Position numbers and translations under genes: made by a program
Shown here: positions 61,501-64,000 of the stretch, piece by piece
Position numbering within the stretch: position 1 is the first letter of the stretch
Layout: each line of letters begins with the position of its first letter
Source: Tridacna crocea
Lineage: Eukaryota > Mollusca > Bivalvia > Cardiida > Cardiidae
Assembly (NCBI GenBank): GCA_943736015.1
Contig: OX031057.1
Span: 40,696,501 to 40,760,500 of the forward strand
Length of the DNA: 64,000 bases
Direction: 5' to 3'
Notes under the pieces: generated by a model
Told to the model about the DNA's origin: nothing
Seen by the model: only the letters and a program-made list of their open reading frames with translations
Databases searched by the model: none

Positions 61501-63594
61501 TTACAGTTGGCCCAGCTGGTCCTTGTTTGCCTTCATTTCCATCTTTGCCAGGGTCACCCTGAAATTTTAAAAGAGCGTAAGGAAACTAAATCCTTGTATA
61601 TGATAAAACATACAAACGAAGCTGTTGGCAGTAAAGACCAAGATCAGACTCCATAGAAATGCAATCTGATGGCTTCTCTACACTCCCTGATCTTTTGATA
61701 AATATTCTGGTCAAAGCAGCATAGAAATTGTACAGGTCAAAATATGGTCCTGAACTTAAAGTTGCTTTTGTTTACTGCCTATAAATCTCTTTCACTCTGT
61801 ACCAAACGACACAATTTTAGACAAGTCTAAATTGAAAGCATTAGCAGACAACAAAATGAAAGTAACTGAAAAATTGAAATTTGTTTTGGGAAGGGTAGGA
61901 AACATTGTGGGAAATGAAGAAAATGCGTCTTTCTCAGGGTCATCTGGATTGTGTAGTACAGAGTTGAACAATGTGGATTCACCATGACTGTATAACATAC
62001 CTTTTCACCTGTAGGCCCTGGTGGTCCAGGGTTGCCCGGTGGTCCTATCTGGCCCTGTTTGAAGAGAAAATACAAATGGTTTATTCTTTTGCAACTGTAT
62101 AAAAAAAATCTGTCTTTAGGATGCCTTTAATTACTCTTGGATGTCAACAAAGATAAAGTCAAGTCATCTTACAGAACAAGATAAGTGACACAACAGGAAA
62201 ATGTTTGAAGGAATGAAGAATGCTTCATAAACTTTACGTAAATCATTGAGAGAAAAGGAGCAACTGTTTGAAACAAGCAATAATGATTGCTCCCTTCACA
62301 TGCAAACCTCCTCTATCCGTTTCCCAAACAATCCCTGGTTTATACGGGTCAGGAATAGAAGCCCTTTGAAAACATTGTGGGAAAAGGAGAAAATGCTGGT
62401 AACCAGCATTTTCTCCTTTTCCCACAATATTTTCTATCCTATCACATAGAAAAATCATCTTTTTAGCAACTGTTAATTTGTCATCTGCAAAATCCTTCAA
62501 TTTGGCCTGGTATAAAATTTGCCGTTTGGGAAAGGGCTATGGTCAGTTTCAGAAAGTCATGTATACTTGGCAAGTCTGTTGAAAGATAAAACTTCCTAAT
62601 AAGTCTTGCTACAATAACTATTTACTAGGCAAAAAAATTATAGACTGGTATGAACTAAGGGCACATGTAGATAAAAAATTGAACGTGGCTGAATTTTTTG
62701 GGCTTTGGGTAAGGAAATTAGACAGGATTTCTTTGATTTCTCCAAGGTGTTGAAATCAGGACCTTATGATTATGAAGCGAATGCTCTATCTCACAACCAC
62801 AGACACCAACATAACATTTACTCATGTTTTTCCCAAGTTTCAGTAGTACTACGCTGTAAGATGGCATGTCAAAGAGCACTTACATGTGATAGCAACAAGT
62901 GTGACTTATAAGAACTGAACCAAATTTACCATGTTTTAACCCTTTACCCCATAATTCATTTCTATGGTATCTCTAATTGACCCTAAATAACAGCAAGGAT
63001 GAGGCCATTTCTTATGTGTATGTGACACCTTTTGATAGTGTAGGAAACATTGTGGTAAAAGGTGAAATTGCTCGTAACGAGCAATTTCACCTTTTGCCAC
63101 AATGTTTTCTAAAGGCTCTAACAAGCAATGCTTAGAAATGAGTATCTATGGAGTAAAGGTTTAAGATTAAGTCTCAACCACTTAGCCACAGGGAAACCAT
63201 TTTACCATAACAAGAAATGGACAGTTGCAGTTAGATTTCAAACTTTTAACTCTCACAAGTCAAAATTTCATTCTCAAATTGGAAGCCTTTGAAGAGAATA
63301 AACAAGATGTCTCAAATAATATTTCGTTTTGCTTGAAAGTGAAGCAAACATTTTCTCCTTTTGCCATCAATCCTTTCAAATGATTTTCTTCAAGACTGTT
63401 GAAATATCAATCTATTTGGTGAAATTTGAAAGCATTGTCGTGTACTTAGTTATAAAATGCAACAGCCTAAATACTGATATACATACAGCATGTCCTTTAG
63501 GTCCATCTACCCCTGGAGGTCCTCGTGGTCCTGCCTCTCCCATAGGTCCTGGGCGTCCCTCTTCTCCTGCTGGTCCAACAGGGCCTGGGGGTCC
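37420..63594 (-). CDS. fibrillar procollagen alpha chain, 3' part of gene (17 exons in window)
   Basis: Spliced from 17 exons on the minus strand (1,650 nt, 549 residues plus stop), the gene continuing beyond 64,000. The product is a secreted chain that trimerises through its C-propeptide, folds into a triple helix and, after processing, assembles into fibrils. In order: 270 residues of unbroken Gly-X-Y (90 triplets) from exons of 108, 54, 54, 162, 54, 54, 54, 108, 54, 36 and 36 nt, plus the first 36 nt of the 183-nt exon. All are multiples of 9 and start on a Gly codon, the hallmark of fibrillar collagen genes. Then a short telopeptide, an RRKR site and a COLFI domain with WIDPNQG, CNM, DGC and a terminal [15 protein letters not shown] at the end and the furin-type site resemble clade B (type V/XI) chains more than type I-III, from memory of those families. 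All splice sites are GT-AG. The 5' exons, N-propeptide and signal peptide are outside the window. Confidence 0.95.
37682..37905. mobile_element. family A MITE, decayed core
   Basis: CCCATTACCACACAGCA to GAGTGGTAAAGGG; core GCTGGTTTCTAGC weakened. Confidence 0.75.
37912..38012. repeat. family E core
   Basis: ATTAAGATCAGACTGCACAA/GTGCAGTCTGATCTTTG. Confidence 0.75.
38020..38249. mobile_element. family A MITE
   Basis: 230 bp. Termini CCCGTTACCGAAAGAC and GTTTGGTAAAGGG; core centre expanded (GCTGGTCTTATTACCAGC). Confidence 0.87.
38326..38554. mobile_element. family A MITE, full length
   Basis: 229 bp. Termini CCCTTTACCAGATGAC and GTGTGGTAAAGGG; outer core pair TTTTGGGA/CCCAAAAT, both arms carrying the same change. 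Confidence 0.9.
38648..39087. repeat. two decayed family A copies sharing a TTAA at 38853
   Basis: First copy AGTAACTCTTTAGCAAGC to GTGAGGTAAAGGG; second TTTTTTACCAAATAATAG to GTGAGGTAAGGTG. Both cores are eroded. Confidence 0.7.
39085..39538. mobile_element. family A MITE interrupted by another (outer copy)
   Basis: Left piece CTCTTTGCCACACAATCCCC; right piece ATGAGAAAGAAAGCTTTTG through GTTTGGTAAAGAATTAA. The break falls inside the normal CTTTTAACGACC of the arm. Confidence 0.88.
39113..39342. mobile_element. family A MITE inserted in 39085-39538
   Basis: 230 bp between TTAA duplicates. Termini CTCATTACCAAACGACC and GTGTGGTAATGGG; core around GCTGGTTACCAGC. Confidence 0.9.
39820..40050. 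mobile_element. family A MITE
   Basis: TTAACCCTTTACCACATAATC start, core around GCTGGTAACCAGC, right end GGTACAGAATTAA. Confidence 0.82.
40149..40586. mobile_element. middle of three nested family A MITEs
   Basis: Left piece CTCTTTACAAAACAACAAAA to TGGTCCAAAT; right piece AAAGCACTTGCAGATGAC through GTTTGGGAAAAGGTTAG. The right TTAA is mutated to TTAG. Confidence 0.85.
40190..40418. mobile_element. innermost of three nested family A MITEs, full length
   Basis: 229 bp, perfect TTAA duplicates. Termini CCCATTACCACACAATCCC and CGTTTGGTAATGAG; core around GCTGGTATCCAGC. Confidence 0.93.
40811..40926. repeat. family A deletion derivative without palindrome (116 bp)
   Basis: TTAATTCTTTACCAAACGAC to GTGAGGTAAAGAGTTAA. 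Both arms and TTAA ends remain, while the whole central palindrome is missing. Confidence 0.85.
40927..41545. other. collagen intron, no repeat recognised
   Basis: AT-rich intron DNA left of window exon 16; no exon-like frame. Confidence 0.6.
41546..41752 (-). CDS. collagen window exon 16 (COLFI)
   Basis: 207 nt, 69 codons, phase 0 at both ends. Encodes [14 protein letters not shown] through LQDGCK with the cysteines equivalent to vertebrate C6 (YTCDG) and C7 (DGC). The conserved vertebrate N-glycosylation sequon next to C6 is absent. Donor AAG-GTAGGA. Confidence 0.95.
41753..42361. other. collagen intron, no repeat recognised
   Basis: No MITE, no exon-like frame until the family C element. 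Confidence 0.55.
42362..42589. mobile_element. family C MITE
   Basis: 228 bp. Termini CCCTTTACCCTATAAG and TTAGAGTAAGGG; core GGTGAAATTGCTTGTCATGA with partner. Confidence 0.9.
42634..42705 (-). CDS. collagen window exon 15 (COLFI)
   Basis: 72 nt, 24 codons: [20 protein letters not shown] plus GGFE, the COLFI strand where vertebrates have W(L/F)GE-GG. Donor GAG-GTGAGT. A family C MITE ends 44 bp beyond its donor. Confidence 0.93.
42846..43296. mobile_element. decayed family A MITE interrupted by another
   Basis: Left piece CTTCACCATATGACAAAAAG; right piece CTGAAAGCATTTGCAGATAA through GGGACTGTGTTAA. Confidence 0.75.
42882..43109. mobile_element. family A MITE inserted in 42846-43296
   Basis: 228 bp. 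Termini CTCATTACCAAACGACA and GTGTGGTAATGGG; core around GCTGGGTACCAGC. Confidence 0.9.
43370..44100. repeat. minisatellite derived from an exon end and its splice donor
   Basis: At least seven irregular units of about 60-110 bp carry a CTGT...CCATGGTAGGTTGTATGCA-like segment followed by ATGTATAACTAAAACATG. The rightmost unit overlaps the end of window exon 14. A family A MITE (43,575-43,803) sits within the array. Confidence 0.75.
43575..43803. mobile_element. family A MITE, full length, inside the minisatellite
   Basis: 229 bp. Termini CTCATTACCAAACGATG and GTGTGGTAATGGG; core around GCTGGTTACCAGC. Confidence 0.9.
44068..44180 (-). CDS. collagen window exon 14 (COLFI, Ca-binding loop)
   Basis: 113 nt. 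Starts with two bases completing a Gly codon, then [20 protein letters not shown]. The calcium loop D-x-N-Q-x-x-x-x-D is intact, but the vertebrate C3 position is Gly. Cysteines equivalent to C4 (VWCNM) and C5 (QTC) are present, and NMT makes an N-glycosylation sequon. Donor CAA-GTAAAA. Confidence 0.95.
44228..44455. mobile_element. family A MITE
   Basis: 228 bp. Termini CTTGTTACCACACAATCCC and CGTGTGGTAAAGAG; starts 48 bp upstream of the window exon 14 acceptor. Confidence 0.9.
44765..44835. repeat. family E fragment
   Basis: AAAGATCAGACTGCAGTCTTATC; palindrome centre lost. Confidence 0.5.
44858..45091. mobile_element. family A MITE
   Basis: CTCTTTACCACACAATCG to CATTTGGGAAAGAG, core around GCTGGTAACCAGC. 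The region 45,092-45,616 to its right holds only decayed A fragments. Confidence 0.8.
45617..45844. mobile_element. family A MITE
   Basis: CCCTTTACCAAACAATCCC to CATTTGGTAAAGAGTTAA, ending 33 bp past the donor of window exon 13. Confidence 0.88.
45877..46039 (-). CDS. collagen window exon 13 (C-propeptide start)
   Basis: 163 nt, 54 codons plus one base. [20 protein letters not shown] is the helical trimerisation stalk. It is followed by [20 protein letters not shown], where C1 is present but the vertebrate C2 (DLKLC) is replaced by Ser/His. Donor GATG-GTAAGT splits a Gly codon. Confidence 0.95.
46175..46262. repeat. family E core
   Basis: GTAGATCAAGATCAGACTGC/GCAGTCTGATCTTGGATC. Confidence 0.75.
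46661..46888. mobile_element. family D MITE (TTAA)
   Basis: 228 bp. Termini CCCTTTCCCAAACGACAG and TTGTTTGGGAAAGGG. Core GGAGAAATTGCTCGTTATG with complement, mixing family A outer arms with a family C-like centre. Confidence 0.9.
46886..47295. repeat. about 85-bp local duplication
   Basis: CAGAGAAGAATTTACACTC...TTCATATCTGGTGACCAGC at 46,888-46,965 recurs at 47,202-47,280, once after a family D end and once after a family A end. Confidence 0.7.
46972..47201. mobile_element. family A MITE
   Basis: CCCTTTACCACATAATCCC to CGTTTGGTAAAGAGTTAA; core around GCTGGTAACCAGC. Confidence 0.87.
47317..47545. mobile_element. family C MITE 10 nt from a splice donor
   Basis: 229 bp. Termini CCCTTTACCCCATAG and CACAGGGTAAAG. 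Its right TTAA lies at intron position +12 of window exon 12. Confidence 0.9.
47557..47739 (-). CDS. collagen window exon 12 (helix end, telopeptide, furin site)
   Basis: 183 nt, 61 codons, phase 0. [12 protein letters not shown] ends the triple helix; [16 protein letters not shown] is the C-telopeptide; RRKR then SVSD forms a proprotein-convertase consensus; [20 protein letters not shown] leads into the C-propeptide. Vertebrate type I-III chains use a BMP-1 site here instead. Confidence 0.95.
47836..47935. repeat. diverged unit of the 21,577 repeat
   Basis: GCCGAGATTGACCAAATAGC and CGATGTTTACCAATGAG. Confidence 0.55.
48135..48215. repeat. family E core
   Basis: GATCAAAGATCAGACTGCAT and TGCTGTATGATCTTGATC. 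Confidence 0.65.
48500..48680. repeat. family A MITE, left palindrome arm deleted
   Basis: TTAACCCATTACCACACAATC jumps directly to GATGCCCCTGCTGGTAACC, so about 50 bp including the left core arm are missing. The intron from 48,681 to 49,109 shows nothing else. Confidence 0.8.
49110..49145 (-). CDS. collagen window exon 11
   Basis: 36 nt: [12 protein letters not shown], four Gly-X-Y triplets. Acceptor ATGTTTTCTAG, donor CAG-GTATGA. A family A MITE starts 26 nt upstream of the acceptor. Confidence 0.92.
49171..49393. mobile_element. family A MITE abutting a 3' splice site
   Basis: CTAACTCATTAGCAAATGAC start, core partly decayed (GCTGGTAACCAGCATATTC), right side eroded and duplicated. Intron DNA 49,394-50,038 has only weak MITE traces. 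Confidence 0.72.
50039..50074 (-). CDS. collagen window exon 10
   Basis: 36 nt: [12 protein letters not shown]. Acceptor CCTTTCAAG, donor CCT-GTGAGT. Confidence 0.92.
50718..50960. mobile_element. family F element
   Basis: GGCCTGCAACATGTG to GTGTGTTGTAGGTC with two palindromic units (CTCAGATCAGCCTG/CAGG-type, diverged). Ends 23 bp past the donor of window exon 9. Confidence 0.75.
50984..51037 (-). CDS. collagen window exon 9
   Basis: 54 nt: [18 protein letters not shown]. Acceptor CTTTTTTTTAG, donor CCT-GTAAGT. The intron right of it (51,038-51,512) shows no repeat. Confidence 0.93.
51513..51690. repeat. family D MITE, truncated
   Basis: TTAACTCTTTCCCAAACAAGC start and GAAAAATTGCTCATAACGAG core; right arm lost. 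Confidence 0.7.
52002..52228. mobile_element. family A MITE
   Basis: CCCTTTACAATACAATCAC to CATTTGGTAAAGAATTAA; core GATGGGAACCAGC weakened on the left. Confidence 0.8.
52330..52522 (-). mobile_element. tRNA-derived SINE, type 1, reverse copy
   Basis: On the minus strand: GTGGTTAGTATATCTGACTC, B-box GGGTTCGATTCCCC, then GTGAACTTTCTTTCACCTC and GCCAGGAAACACATGAG, as in 21,276-21,552. Confidence 0.8.
52641..52748 (-). CDS. collagen window exon 8
   Basis: 108 nt, 36 residues starting [15 protein letters not shown] and ending GSKGERGDP. It contains an RGD tripeptide in triple-helical context. Acceptor CTGATTTCAG, donor CCT-GTAAGT. Confidence 0.94.
52788..52999. mobile_element. family A MITE, palindrome centre deleted
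   Basis: TTAA both ends. GCCGGTTACC is followed at once by CTCCTTTTCCCAC, so about 15 bp of the right inner arm are gone. Begins 40 bp upstream of the window exon 8 acceptor. Confidence 0.85.
53047..53271. mobile_element. family A MITE
   Basis: CTCTTCTCCCACATGG to TGTTTGGTAACAAG; core around GCTGGTAACTAGC. A further decayed copy follows at about 53,300-53,480. Confidence 0.75.
53533..53761. mobile_element. family A MITE, full length
   Basis: 229 bp. Termini CTCTTTACCAAATGACA and GCTTGGTAAAGGG; core around GCTGGTTACCAGC. Confidence 0.9.
53996..54207. mobile_element. family A MITE, right palindrome arm eroded
   Basis: CTCTTTACCACACAATCC to CCATTTGGTAAAGAG; right core arm reduced to TTTTTACCTTTCCCCAC. 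Confidence 0.8.
54269..54496. mobile_element. family A MITE
   Basis: 228 bp. Termini CCCATTACCACTCAATCCC and TGTGTGGTTAAGAG; outer core pair ACTGTGGG/CCCACAGT. Confidence 0.9.
54566..54938. mobile_element. family A MITE with internal duplication
   Basis: After a core at 54,677-54,735 the arm sequence (GAGAGCATTTGCAAATGTC, GAAAATTTATAATTTGTATC) is repeated and a second core follows at 54,828-54,885, then GGTGGTAAAGGGTTAA. Confidence 0.82.
54939..55349. other. collagen intron, no repeat recognised
   Basis: No MITE and no exon-like frame. Confidence 0.5.
55350..57183. repeat. family I remnant split by dispersed element K
   Basis: GGGCCTGTATTCATCAGCC at 55,350 and TTGGCTAAACCATTTGC through ATGGTTGGTAAATAC at 57,075-57,183 look like the two ends of one family I copy. 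Between them 55,421-57,066 begins CATGGATCCGTGG and ends CCACGGATCCATG. No gene is recognised inside; a 158-codon minus frame at 55,654-56,130 has no domain. Confidence 0.55.
57312..57365 (-). CDS. collagen window exon 7
   Basis: 54 nt: [18 protein letters not shown]. Acceptor CTATCCATCAG, donor AAG-GTATGT. Confidence 0.93.
57396..57591. repeat. family A MITE, right end lost
   Basis: TTAACTCTTTACAAGGCAAC start, core around GCTGGTTACCAGC with GGGAAATGG; begins 31 bp upstream of the window exon 7 acceptor. Confidence 0.75.
57727..57953. mobile_element. family C MITE
   Basis: CCCTTTACTCCACAG to TATGGGGTAAAGGG; core GGTGAAATTGCTCGTGACG with complement. DNA from 57,954 to 58,510 holds one decayed family A copy (58,235-58,440). 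Confidence 0.88.
58511..58564 (-). CDS. collagen window exon 6
   Basis: 54 nt: [18 protein letters not shown]. Acceptor ATTTTCCTTAG, donor ATT-GTAAGT. Confidence 0.93.
58679..58922. repeat. family F element, diverged
   Basis: CATGCAACAAAGATGC to TTCATGTGTTGCGAGCC with GGATTAGCCTGCGTAGAC; left unit strongly mutated. Only decayed A fragments follow up to 59,187. Confidence 0.65.
59188..59241 (-). CDS. collagen window exon 5
   Basis: 54 nt: [18 protein letters not shown]. Acceptor CTATCACACAG, donor CAG-GTAAGT. Confidence 0.93.
59309..59538. mobile_element. family A MITE
   Basis: 230 bp. Termini CTCATTACCAAACGACA and GTGTGGTAATGG; core around GCTGGTTACCAGC. Confidence 0.9.
59630..60300. repeat. 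cluster of decayed family A copies
   Basis: Three partial copies (around 59,640-59,835, 59,840-60,060 and 60,120-60,250) recognised by GAAAGCTTTTGCAGATAA, GGCTTTGCAGACAAC and CTCTTTACCACACAATCCC. Confidence 0.6.
59685..59762. repeat. (AAAAT)n/(AAAT)n simple repeat
   Basis: ATAAAATAAAATAAGATAAA-type run passing into AAATAAATAAATAAATAAAT. It sits inside the arm of a decayed family A copy. Confidence 0.9.
60316..60542. mobile_element. family D MITE
   Basis: CCCTTTCCCAAACAAGCCC to TTTGAAAAGGGTTAA; core GGAGAAATTGCTCGTAATG with complement. Ends 77 bp past the donor of window exon 4. Confidence 0.88.
60619..60780 (-). CDS. collagen window exon 4
   Basis: 162 nt, 54 residues starting [19 protein letters not shown] and ending [12 protein letters not shown], all Gly-X-Y. 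Three times the 54-nt unit. Acceptor GTTTCTTTCAG, donor ATG-GTAACT. Confidence 0.95.
60874..61106. mobile_element. family A MITE, left terminus eroded
   Basis: TTAACTCAGCTTGAGATTG start, core GCTGGTTACCGGC, end GTGTGGTAATGGGATAA. Intron to 61,504 shows one decayed copy near 61,380-61,490. Confidence 0.78.
61505..61558 (-). CDS. collagen window exon 3
   Basis: 54 nt: [18 protein letters not shown]. Acceptor AAAATTTCAG, donor ACT-GTAAGT. Confidence 0.93.
61615..61692. repeat. family E fragment
   Basis: ACCAAGATCAGACTCCATAG/TGCAATCTGATGG, decayed. Confidence 0.55.
61790..61966. repeat. family A MITE, palindrome right arm deleted
   Basis: CTCTGTACCAAACGACAC to GTGTAGTACAGAG; GGAAATGAAGAAAATGC passes straight to TCTTTCTCAGGG. 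Confidence 0.75.
62001..62054 (-). CDS. collagen window exon 2
   Basis: 54 nt: [18 protein letters not shown]. Acceptor CTCTTCAAACAG, donor AAG-GTATGT. Confidence 0.93.
62315..62538. mobile_element. family A MITE (CCCAAACAATCCCTGG subtype)
   Basis: CGTTTCCCAAACAATCCC to CCGTTTGGGAAAGGG; core around GCTGGTAACCAGC, TTAA ends mutated. Confidence 0.87.
62740..62810 (-). mobile_element. tRNA-derived SINE, type 2, decayed
   Basis: Minus strand GGTGTCTGTGGTTGTGAG, ATAGAGCATTCGCTTCATAA and a decayed B-box CTGATTTCAACACC, paralleling 18,010-18,108. Confidence 0.55.
62936..63164. mobile_element. family C MITE, full length
   Basis: 229 bp. Termini CCCTTTACCCCATAATTC and CTATGGAGTAAAGG; core GGTGAAATTGCTCGTAACG with complement. 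Confidence 0.92.
63487..63594 (-). CDS. collagen window exon 1 (5'-most in window)
   Basis: 108 nt, 36 residues starting [19 protein letters not shown] and ending GVDGPKGHA. Acceptor CAATGATTAG, donor GCT-GTATGT. The transcript enters from beyond the right edge. Confidence 0.94.
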
Positions 63595-63701
63595 CTAATC
63601 ATTGATAAAAATCCACTTTTCACAATGATTATTCTTTTAACTCTTTACAAAAGGACAAATTTCAATGTTTAGTCAAATAGAAAGTATTTGCAGACCACAA
63701 G

Positions 63702-63916
63702 TTAACTCTAAGGCTACCAAGTGTAACTGGCTGACCTTTTACAGACAGTGCACAAGTAAAGATCAGACTGCACAGAATGTACAGTCTGATCTTGGATCTA
63801 CTCTGTCTGATAAGAAGATATCATTTCCGAAAACATAAATTTGAGATAGCAGTATTTGGGTGTTGTACAATCGATTCTAAAGTTTGCTTTTAATTATTTA
63901 GCAGGAAAAGGGTTAA
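63702..63916. mobile_element. family E MITE, full length
   Basis: 215 bp. TTAACTCTAAGGCTACCAAG to GCAGGAAAAGGGTTAA; palindrome AAGATCAGACTGCACAGAAT with GTACAGTCTGATCTTGG. Confidence 0.87.
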
Positions 63917-63957
63917 AAGCGGCACAAATCTTTTATCTTTCAAACTATAGTGGAAAA

Positions 63958-64000
63958 TTAACCCATTACCACACAATCCCTACTTTTGATGCCCCTAAGA
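63958..64000. mobile_element. family A MITE cut by the window edge
   Basis: TTAACCCATTACCACACAATC then CCTACTTTTGATGCCCC; only the left arm is visible. Confidence 0.8.

Noticed and set aside
758-63164. Recurring short 'proteins' containing [19 protein letters not shown] or [18 protein letters not shown] on both strands
   Set aside because: They are translations of the family A palindrome in different frames. The same peptides appear on both strands, lack start context and stop at the MITE ends.
63329-63598. Plus-strand frame with [16 protein letters not shown]-like collagen sequence
   Set aside because: It is the antisense of collagen window exon 1; Gly/Pro codons (GGN/CCN) read as Gly/Pro on the opposite strand.

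Overview
The window is eukaryotic, metazoan genomic DNA. It has GT-AG introns, an AT-rich background, three animal genes and a very heavy load of short, non-autonomous DNA transposons. Gene content (caveolin, fibrillar procollagen, Golgi carbohydrate sulfotransferase) together with tRNA-derived SINEs and strongly palindromic MITEs suggests a lophotrochozoan, most likely a bivalve mollusc. The 'TCGGATTAGCCTGCGCGG' palindrome family reminds me of heterodont bivalves such as Dreissena, but that is recall, not proof.

Layout. (1) 1-10,183: no gene I can support; MITEs, simple repeats, one 377-bp TTAA element inside another repeat, then a possible 5' UTR exon. (2) 10,184-10,813, plus strand: an apparently intronless caveolin-like protein of 209 residues with a proline-rich tail. 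(3) 10,814-30,460: gene-free, packed with MITEs, two copies of a 396-bp terminal-inverted-repeat element, SINEs and a 39-bp-arm hairpin. (4) 30,461-32,215, plus strand: a two-coding-exon type II membrane carbohydrate sulfotransferase of 420 residues. (5) 32,216-37,419: MITEs, then a mostly MITE-free stretch that is probably the collagen 3' UTR. (6) 37,420-63,594, minus strand: the 3' part of a fibrillar procollagen gene. Seventeen exons (1,650 coding nt, 549 residues) give 270 residues of uninterrupted Gly-X-Y, an RRKR furin-type site and a complete C-propeptide (COLFI). The 5' part of the gene lies beyond the right edge. Its introns carry dozens of MITEs.

The three genes are unrelated in pathway and are simply neighbours, though two of them (collagen, sulfotransferase) contribute to extracellular matrix.

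The dominant biology is the mobile DNA. The main family is about 225 bp plus a TTAA target duplication (copies measured TTAA to TTAA are repeatedly exactly 229 bp). It carries a central palindrome of about 68 bp whose sequence differs between subfamilies by paired, compensating changes. TTAA-flanked copies are found nested inside one another up to three deep, which gives direct evidence of transposition and of insertion order. A separate curiosity is a minisatellite in a collagen intron that seems to have grown out of an exon end together with its 5' splice site. The collagen C-propeptide itself lacks the two cysteines that make interchain disulfides in vertebrate procollagens.
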